A DNA stretch of 64,000 bases. Origin: Dipteris shenzhenensis. Taxonomy: Eukaryota > Polypodiophyta > Polypodiopsida > Gleicheniales. The DNA lies in assembly GCA_047967505.1 (NCBI GenBank), contig CM106539.1. One strand, written 5' to 3'. The position numbers and the translations under genes were made by a program. The notes under the pieces were generated by a model. It was not told where the DNA came from. It was given only the letters and a program-made list of their open reading frames with translations, and made no database searches. How positions within the stretch are numbered: position 1 is the stretch's first letter; every line of letters begins with the position of its first letter. Shown here piece after piece: positions 56,158 to 64,000 of the stretch.

Positions 56158-57120
56158 ATGAGAATATCCACAAGTCTAAGAAATGTCTACAAGATTTTAA
56201 TTGTTTCAAGACACAATGACATTTTGATTTTTCAAGGAAATTCCAAACTCCCAACTATCTTATCAGCCTCTCTATGGCAAGCATCTCCGAGCTCTTCAGG
56301 CCAGTCTATTGCACATGAATGGCAGACCTCTGCACACACTTGGATTACACACTGCTTGCTTGACTCTGCTGACTTATACACCCATAGTAACTCCTCCTTT
56401 CACTGGGGGTCCTCTTCATCCTAGTCTTTGCGCTCTATATAGCTTCGCACCTCTATCATGCCCTACCTGAGCTTGACAAGTACCTTAAAGGAGGAAGAAA
56501 AATAATAGCCAGGCAAATTTATATTCACCATCTCTGCTGACTCCAAGTAATACACCCACCATTGAAGCATGTCCTCCTTGCATCTATTTTCCTCCTTCTC
56601 CAAGTTTGTTTCTGCGACAATGCCATCCAACATTGTTTTCAGACAGAACAATAGCATTCCAAAGTTATTTGGGTATGCCATATATTCGGTGTAGGTGGAT
56701 CGATGTAGAGAGTTTGGATCGGTGTATAGAGTTTTGGGGCTAGATTTTGAAATGGGCTCTTAGTTGTGTCTGTATTGCACTTGAATAGGGAGAGAGTTCA
56801 TTGAGCCTGACCTTTCTCAATTGTCAGTCTCATGTTCGTTTAGCAATCAAAATATTTGGGTTCATTGAGCCCGACCTTCTCATTCATGATAGGGGTATGG
56901 TAGACCATGCATTTCGGACCCTGTTGCATAGTAGGCATAGCAGGATAGGCATCTGATTTAACTATTATGGCCGTCAATACCACATTCTTGCTCTGTACAT
57001 GACGAAGTTGCTACTTGATTTTTTCCTCCCTCATCCTAAGGTTGTGGATGTTCTCCTTCATCTCCACCACTGGGTCTCGGGTGGTGAATATCCCAACCCA
57101 TGGGTGGGGAAACAATGTCT
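56158..57120 (-). pseudogene. Unidentified minus-strand coding-like block (unit 1)
   Basis: Minus frames read LFPHPWVGIFTTRDPVVEMK, then ENIHNLRMREEKIK and QQGPKCMVYHTPIMNEKVGL (57110-56860); MAYPNNFGMLLFCLKTMLDG, then VAETNLEKEENRCKEDMLQW and WVYYLESAEMVNINLPGYYF (56681-56463); and SSKQCVIQVCAEVCHSCAID, then WPEELGDACHREADKIVG (56370-56240). Composition and continuity look coding, but I recognise no family. It is convergent with the transposase-like gene and may be the second gene of the same element. It is repeated in unit 2 (58780-59740). Confidence 0.4.
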
Positions 57121-57144
57121 CACCAAGGTGCAAAAATTGGTATT

Positions 57145-59763
57145 AAGCAAGCTCTATTTAAACACCAATTAGCATGCCCTCAAGAAAAACTCAATGATGC
57201 CCATGATGCTGTAACATGGCTTACAACCAACCTCTCCATAGGCATGCATCCAACATGCAGTAAACAAAGCCTTAAGAATACTAGAGTATGTAGTGTGTTC
57301 CATGAAGTGAAAATGGATGAAGTGCAAAGGAGAAGCCAACACGATTGCGAGAAAATTAAAGGAGTTTGTGATCTACACAACATATGGGACTTTTCAAACA
57401 ACCATTTGATTAAAACAAGAAAACTTTCTTATTTTTGTAGTGCATGCATCATAGGGGATCATGGGAGAGAGTTCTGGTTTTGCCTCTACATTCAGATGGA
57501 CTGACAAACAATGGAGAGACAAATGACTCACCACAGTTTGGGGAGAGTTTCAATGACCTCAGTAACTATCTGGAAGAGGGGGATAACTTTGCAGTTGTCA
57601 CAGATTCTGGGGAGAACAAGGAAGATGACCCATACTTTTTGTTATAGTGCACAAAACCTAAGTACAAGGTTTAAGGAATATTTAAGGATAATTGGGGAAC
57701 AACCTATGAGAAGTGGGATGTAGTAGTCAGTGATTTTTGGTACGAAAAAACATCCAAAAGAGGTTGCAATTACGAACTACTACATAAGAGTCCACAAACA
57801 TGTATGTACTCTTATCTGGTAAGAGCTATTAAGTTCCGGATGCAACCTGTGCAACAATGAAAGAAGGGCAAGAGTGTCTTCAAATTGGATTTAGATACAC
57901 ATGAGCATATCTTGGGGTTTCTTGGAGTAGTGGATGAGGATGATTGAGATAGTACTAAGAAAATGTATGTAGTCTCATTGCAAGGAAACAATATGTCCAC
58001 TTGTCCTACAAAATGGAATTTGTATTTGAGACTACGTCTTTTTGGTATATCCCAACAACCACTGTGCTGGTTTTATTAAATTGTTTTTGTAAATCCCAAA
58101 CAGTAAATCCCATGCTTGTTTTTAGTACATCCCAACAACCACCGTGATGGTTTTCCATAACGAATCCACCGTACTGGTTTTCCATAACGAATCCACACAT
58201 CCTACAAATCCATTCATCTTGTAATAATAGAAGCAAACCACCATGCTAGTGTTTGTTAATATCCTAGTGCAAACCAACCACTGTGCTGGTGATAACATAT
58301 CCTGCACTAATCCTACACTACTACTGTGCTATCCCTACACTACTACTGTGCTATCCTAAAATTTGTTGCATAGTGCTATACTAAAACATTGCCCTAAATA
58401 GACTATTTATCATTTCGTTAACCGTCAGATTTCATCCCATGCTTGCATTTAGTATATCCCAATAACCACCGTGCTAATTTCCCATAACGAATCCACACAT
58501 CCTACAAATCCATTCATCTTGTAATAATAGAATCAAACCACCACGCTGGTGGCTGTTCATATCCTAGAGCAACCAACCACCCTGCTGGTGATAACTTATC
58601 CTGCACTACTACCATGCTATTCCTACACTATTGCTATGCTATCCTAAAATTTGTTGCACAGTGCTAGTGCCCTTAAGACTGGTTATCGTTAATTATCAAA
58701 TTTCAACCACTGGGCTACTTAAAATATTTAAGTCCTAACATAGAAGCGGGTTGATACAAAATCAGGTATTACGAGCACCATGAGAATATCCACAAGTCTA
58801 AGAAATGTCTACAAGATTTTAATTGTTTCAAAACACAATGACATTTTGATTTTTCAAGGAAATTCCAAACTCCCAACTATCTTATCAGCCTCTCTATGGC
58901 AAGCATCTCCGAGCTCTTCAGGCCAGTCTATTGCACATGAATGGCAGACCTTTGCACACACTTGGATTACACACTGCTTGCTTGACTCTGCTGACTTATA
59001 CACCCATAGTAACTCCTCCTTTCACTGGGGGTCCTCTTCATCCTAGTCTTTGTGCTCTATATAGCTTCGCACCTCTATCATGTCCTACCTGAGCTTGACA
59101 AGTACCTTAAAGGAGGAAGAAAACTAATAGCCAGGCAAATTTATATTCACCATCTCTGCTGACTCCAAGTAATACACCCACCATTGAAGCATGTCCTCCT
59201 TGCATCTATTTTCCTCCTTCTCCAAGTTTGTTTCTGCGACAATGCCATCTAACATTGTTTTCAGGTAGAACAACAGCATTCCAAAGTTATTTGGGTATGC
59301 CATATATTCGGTGTAGGTGGATCGGTGTACAGAGTTTGGATCGGTGTATAGAGTTTTGGGGCTAGATTTTGAAATGGGCTCTTAGTTGTGTCTGTATTGC
59401 ACTTGAATAGGGAGAGAGTTCATTGAGCCTGACCTTCTCAATTGTCAGTCTCATGTTCGTTTAGCAATCAAAATATTTGGGTTCATTGAGCCCGACCTTC
59501 TCATTCATGATAGGGGTATGGTAGACCATGCATTTCGGACCCTGTTGCATAGTAGGCATAGCAGGATAGGCATCTGATTTAACTATTATGGCCGTCAATA
59601 CCACATTCTTGCTCTGTACATGACGAAGTTGCTACTTGATTTTTTCCTCCCTCATCCTAAGGTTGTGGATGTTCTCCTTCATCTCCACCACTGGGTCTCG
59701 GGTGGTGAATATCCCAACCCATGGGTGGGGAAACAATGTCTCACCAAGGTGCAAAAATTGGTA
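57145..59763. repeat. Tandem duplication, unit 2
   Basis: Second copy of 54523-57144. It holds the C-terminal frame of the transposase-like gene again (57130-57750, without the catalytic motifs), the palindromic repeats (58060-58680) and the minus-strand block (58780-59740). It leaves homology at 'aaaaattggtat|gcaagtgc' (59763). Confidence 0.95.
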
Positions 59764-60085
59764 TGCAAGTGCTAAGAGGAATGTGAGCTAAGGCTCAAGG
59801 CAAGCAAGAGTGCTGATACAATTCATCCAAGACATGAGGGATTTTAACAATTTGTATAATGGGGTGTATGCATGATTATGCGGTACACTAGCTAGCACTT
59901 TTTGTGGGGACTGCAAAGATGGCTCACTACCACACTTAGTGACTGGTAGTTCATCTTAATTTGAACATGATACTCTAATTTGAAAACTACTCTAGGATTC
60001 AATGTTGGTTGCCAAGTTTAGTATTATTCCCTACTGAATATCCTATTGTGGGTGTTAGCAGAAGCTTCACATAGCCAAGGGGCAG

Positions 60086-63000
60086 AATGAAGACACTTGT
60101 GAAGGAGGTTTCCTCCCCCATCCACTCTACCTCTGTAAAGAAAGCAGGGAGAGGAAAACGGAAGGTAGTATCTCCCTCTTCATCTTTAGCTTCATCGTCA
60201 CCTTCTCCTCTGTAGAAAAAGATGAAAGGAAAACCATCAAGGTTGCCCAAGGTTGATAGTCCATCATTAGCTTCTACTCTGCACAAAAAAAAGAAAGAAA
60301 CACCATCGAGAGTGCCAAAGGTTGACTTTTAGAGAAAATGCATGCACCTTCTCATAGCATGCCTTCTTCTCCCACTGTGTGTTTTAGCAGATGAATCAGT
60401 GGCATCCTCTGTATGTGGCATTCGAGAGGAAAAAAGTATTCTACACAACTAAAACCCACGCACATGAGGTATACAACCTCTGCAATAGCAGTGGCCAAGA
60501 TGCACAACTCCTTGGCAAGGATGATTTCACTATGCAAGATTGGTTGATTTGTTTCAATGTTGTGCCCAAGAGAGGTGCCAAGGTTAAGTGCAGGACCATG
60601 AGGCCAGAGTTTTGGGCAAAATTCTATACTTTGTTTACATCTGAGCAGGTGTACCAAGAACCTCTTGGGAATTATGGTTTGGAGGTCACAAAATCATTTG
60701 CAAGGAGGTTTCTCTTTGAACATCTAAAGGGGCTGGTTGATTGGGCATCTTTCTCTGAGAGTGTACTTGCAAATATGGAACTCGCCAAGCTGATGCTGAA
60801 GCGATAGAGGTGGGCATCTTTCCACTCTATGGGGTGGAGTCACCTCCTTACTCTCATCAAATGAAGGGTATGCCAGTTGACGTAGGGGTTACACCCACCT
60901 CGTCAAATTTCCAAAGGTTAAAGAAGAAAATTTTAGATGCCCTACCTCTTGTAGACTTGGATAGTGTGCTGGTCCAAGTTTCCAAAATGCATTCCTCAAC
61001 ACTATTAGAACAAAATGAGGTGGCTAAGGCACTTGAGGCACACAAGGAGGATATGCATCGTGATGAGGGTGCAAGAGCACTAGTAGATACTTTTATGGAA
61101 CAACTGGAGACTGCTAAGGCTGCCTTGCAAGCAGAGGAGAGTGCTATGACAATTGATGTAATCAAGATGGACCAACTGAAGCACACAATTGGGTGCTTGA
61201 CATTGAGCATTGAGACACTTAATGGTTCTTTTGTAGACACAAATCTGTTGATGCCGTGGCCAGGGCTCAAGTAGAGTTCGACCTGAATGAAATGACAATA
61301 ATGTGTGCAGAAGCCTAGATGGAGTTTGTAAAAAACATGCAGGGGAAAAAAATCATGTTTTGTTGAGTGTTTCACCAATGAAGGTGCCATCTGCTGATGC
61401 TTACACATATGATTCATGCTATATTTGTACAACTTGTGGGTGGTTGATGTATGATACCAAAGCATTAGGCATGTTCTTGCTTCCATGTAAGCACACATAC
61501 CACATGTACTATTTTGCACACCTTGTTGGCCAGCTCAGACCAGTGTATGGACAAACAATGCATCCAAATAATTACACCAAAGATATGTTTGTTGGTGCTC
61601 TTTGACAGTTGTGACGCATCATATGAAAGCTTTCATCAGGGTATGTTCACAAATCATCCAACTTGAATTTTTGTTTTGCATGCTGGACAATAACAATGGT
61701 TCACTACACCCTTTTGTTCATCGAACAATTTCTCTAAGTCCAAATAGCAACCATGCGATTGTTGCAAAGAAAATGGAGACTTTACTATAGCCTTTTCTCT
61801 ATACAAGTATTCTCACCATATTCAAACTACCATGGCAATTGAACCTACCACAAAGAATGACACTGGTCAAGATGCAAGGGAAGGTGTTGCTACTTCCAAG
61901 GCCAAAAAATGCTTGCCTTCCTAGTTGTTTCTATTGGAAGCTAGTGAGAAGCTAGTGTTATAAAAAAAAATCTCTATCAAAAGACTATGGCTACTTTTGG
62001 CCTTGTAATATCCCACTGACAATCGTTTCCAATGGAATTTTTTGTTCTTCAATGTCTTTTCTTCGAGCACATTATCCAATAAAGTTGTCTTATAGATTGT
62101 AATGTAGCACTTTGACATATGTTCCTCAGACTCATTATCCTGCACATCATGAATATGTAACCTTGATTGTACAAGTAGTTGTAAAATAATGTCGTGTGTC
62201 CTGATACAGAGATTTATGTTATGGAGAATTGATGGAAATTGCCATGGGGAGTGAAGGGCATGGTAGTGCTCCTGGACCCTTGCAAGGACAATAGTTTTGG
62301 CTTGGACTTGTATCATACATTCAAAGATGTAGTATGTGCCATAAAAGCTGCAGCAGTAGGGTGTGATACACATGGCTCATGAGAGGAAGGCAGGGATGCA
62401 TATCAGGAAAGCAATGAACAAGAGGGGAGTGTTGAGGATTGCTCAGAAGGCGAAGAGTTTTTTGCACGAAAATTTTCCTGGAAGCTGCCATGGGGATAGA
62501 GAGGCATGGCAGTGTTCCTAGACTTTTGCAAGGACCAAGGATTTGGCTTACACATGATGTGTGAATGTGAGGATGTACTCAATGCCATAAAAGCTGTGGA
62601 TGTTGGGTGTGATCCACCATGCACATGAGGAAGGTACGGCTGCATATCAGCCAAACAATGAAGTTGAAGCAATTATTGTGGATTCCCCAAAAATCTCACC
62701 AAAGAGAATGAGAGAAGCAAGTGATCAAGATTCCCCACGAGGCACACTTGCAGTTGTGGAAAGGAGACTTGCTCATATTGCGAATGCTGATGAAATTCAG
62801 GAGCAGAGTGTGGCGGCACTTGCTTCTCTCAAAAAGACTATTCGCATTGCAGCCCCTAAAGTCCTAGTTCTCGATATGAATGGTTTACTTTTGCTAAGGT
62901 ATAGACAAATTCAGGGCATGAAGGAGTGTTGATTTCAAGGTAGCTGCACTTAAATACAAGGTTCACCATGTAAAAAATCAATTCTGCACAAGCCATGCCT

Positions 63001-63386
63001 TCACTTACATCATCTGGCCTAATGCGAAGTAGTTTGTTCATTCTTGCTCTAACGAGTTTATTCTATGCTTGTGGTCATCTTGCATGAGAAATAATATTCC
63101 ATGCACACTAGAAGACTACTTTGAGAACTTGTGTCTAAGTATTTGGAGCGATATCCTGTCATAAGAGAATTGCATGGAGGCATTTTTCACACTCACGCAA
63201 GTGCCGGCAAAAGGACCACAACAAGCCAGTCTTCATGAAATGTGTAAAGGACTTGATTGCGGGGCATCCTGAGTGGAGAAAATACAAGGTGTTGCTAGTT
63301 GATGACACCAAGTACAAGAACATGTTGACTTCGTCTTGGTCAATGATTTGTCCGACGTTGCTTGACCCAATGGATGATGAGTAGGA
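60086..63386 (+). pseudogene. Gene 2: N-domain / coiled-coil / RING-like / FCP1-like HAD protein, truncated
   Basis: An ATG near 60087 opens a basic Lys/Ser/Pro-rich region (VKKAGRGKRKVVSPSSSLAS, then HKKKKETPSRVPKVD). The N-domain follows (60391-60790: MNQWHPLYVAFERKKVFYTT; RPEFWAKFYTLFTSEQVYQE; FLFEHLKGLVDWASFSE). A coiled-coil segment runs 60910-61240 (LLEQNEVAKALEAHKEDMHR). The RING-like block is at 61410-61530 (YDSCYICTTCGW, LLPCKHTYHMYYFAH). Linker sequence with a tandem repeat lies at 62220-62665. HAD motif I, KVLVLDMNGLL (62858-62890), has a donor after it. Later come LCLWSSCMRNNIP (motif II-like W-S-S), PVFMKCVKDLI and YKVLLVDDTKYKNML (63280-63325). C3 begins at 63387, cutting the HAD domain. 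Stops and frame breaks are present. Domain order equals gene 1. Motif I again has Asn for the second Asp. Confidence 0.65.
62220..62665 (+). repeat. Tandemly repeated coding segment in gene 2
   Basis: Two diverged copies, about 250 bp apart, encode related peptides: GMVVLLDPCKDNSFGLDLYH...VVCAIKAAAVGCD and GMAVFLDFCKDQGFGLHMMC...VLNAIKAVDVGCD. Both are preceded by LPWG and followed by a 'gcatatcag' segment. The shared residues indicate duplication of a coding exon or of part of one. Confidence 0.6.
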
Positions 63387-64000
63387 CACAACAAGACAAA
63401 GCACCCATAGACGCACGCACAGACGCATTTACTAAACTAAATAAAAAACTTACATGCGCGTCTATTTGCACATCTGGAGACCCGCGTCTAATTGCACGTC
63501 TATATATCAGACACACGCGCATATAGATGCGCACTTAGACGCATAAATAGACGTGCTTATGAACGCATTTATAGATGCAAATATAAATGCAAGTCGAATA
63601 GAGAGACGCGTATATAAATGCATTTTTAAACGCACTGATAGACGCGCTTTATTTATTTTTTGGTTTAATTTTACAGAATGCTGTGTATGTTGTGTATGCT
63701 ATATAGTTACAAGAATCCCATATTCACATTGTGTAATTCAATTCTTACAGCCAACCGCATTTTAATTACAATTCCAAATAAAACATTACAACTCCAAAAC
63801 GCAATAAAATTGAAAGCTCAAAAAGTGCTTATATATACATATAGCATGAAGCTAAGCCATGTTATGTGGCTTCAAGTACAAAAAATAAGAGGAGTGTATA
63901 TATGAGAGGCACAAAGCCAAGCCAGTGGCTTTAAGTACAAAAAAGAGTAGCTAGCACTACTTGTACGACTAATCTATGTTCTCCAGATCCTCGCTCCCTT
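63387..64000. mobile_element. En/Spm-like element C3 (same family as C1), one end only
   Basis: It begins CACAACAAGACAAAGCACCC. Subterminal 'tagacgcgca' repeats run to about 63660. From 63690 to 64000 the sequence is the inverse of 42120-41690 in C1, including the two 'gaagcca' stems and, at 63925-64000 on the minus strand, the acidic tail of the tnp1-like gene (GSEDLENID then TAG). The element runs off the window. It interrupts the HAD domain of gene 2. Confidence 0.85.

Larger units (their letters stand above)
54523..57144. repeat. Tandem duplication, unit 1 (2.62 kb)
   Basis: It begins 'aagcaagctctatttaaac' inside the transposase-like gene. It matches 57145-59763 at a constant offset of 2622 bases with only scattered differences and one or two single-base indels. 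Content: transposase C-terminal part, AACCACC repeats, and a minus-strand coding-like block. Confidence 0.95.

Noticed and set aside
1-64000. tRNA, rRNA or CRISPR-type arrays
   Set aside because: No cloverleaf, rRNA motif or regularly spaced direct repeat with unique spacers was seen; the repeat arrays are tandem or palindromic transposon sequence.

Overview
This is nuclear DNA of a land plant. It carries a four-exon YUCCA-type flavin monooxygenase gene with GT-AG introns, Ty1/copia elements primed from plant-type tRNA-Met-like sites (TGGTATCAGAGC), Ty3/gypsy remnants and En/Spm (CACTA) transposons with both tnp2-like and Transposase_24-like genes. The heavy decay, nested insertions and long AT-rich spacers suggest a large, repeat-rich genome. 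A non-seed plant such as a fern would fit, but that is an inference and not shown by the sequence.

Layout. 1-1850: 3' end of a copia element with a short LTR. 2127-4654: broken gypsy element. 4655-22167 (minus): a gene here called gene 1, coding for a basic N-terminus, a coiled coil, a RING-like finger, an acidic linker and an FCP1-like HAD domain. It is split by a 12.6-kb composite insertion (8986-21608) bounded by copia LTRs. That insertion holds a second copy (copy B, 14.54-17.06 kb) of the 3' half of gene 1 and a transposase-like fragment (12.6 kb). 22940-28502: complete-ended copia element with 146-bp LTRs and an exact TTGCA target duplication. 28567-42399: an En/Spm-like element (C1, termini CACAACAAGAC) with a second one (C2, 29423-38143) and a copia LTR/leader (38160-about 40160) nested inside. 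42.4-43.8 kb: a possible hAT remnant. 43.8-47.5 kb: spacer with small repeats. 47514-49426: the YUCCA-like gene, the only apparently intact host gene. 49.83-50.88 kb (minus): decayed copia pol. 51986-59763: a transposase-like gene of an unassigned family, with palindromic repeats and a 2.62-kb tandem duplication. 60086-63386 (plus): gene 2, a homologue of gene 1, cut off inside its HAD domain by the end of a third En/Spm-like element (C3) that runs off the window.

The features most worth following are the RING-like/FCP1-like gene family (three loci here, all hit by mobile elements), the unassigned transposase-like family, and the tatatagcgac-type motif of C2, which lies at both ends and also between its divergent genes. 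Most in-frame stops in the mobile elements are TAG, TGA or TAA where Trp or Gln is expected, as from C-to-T decay of methylated DNA. The YUCCA-like gene has none.
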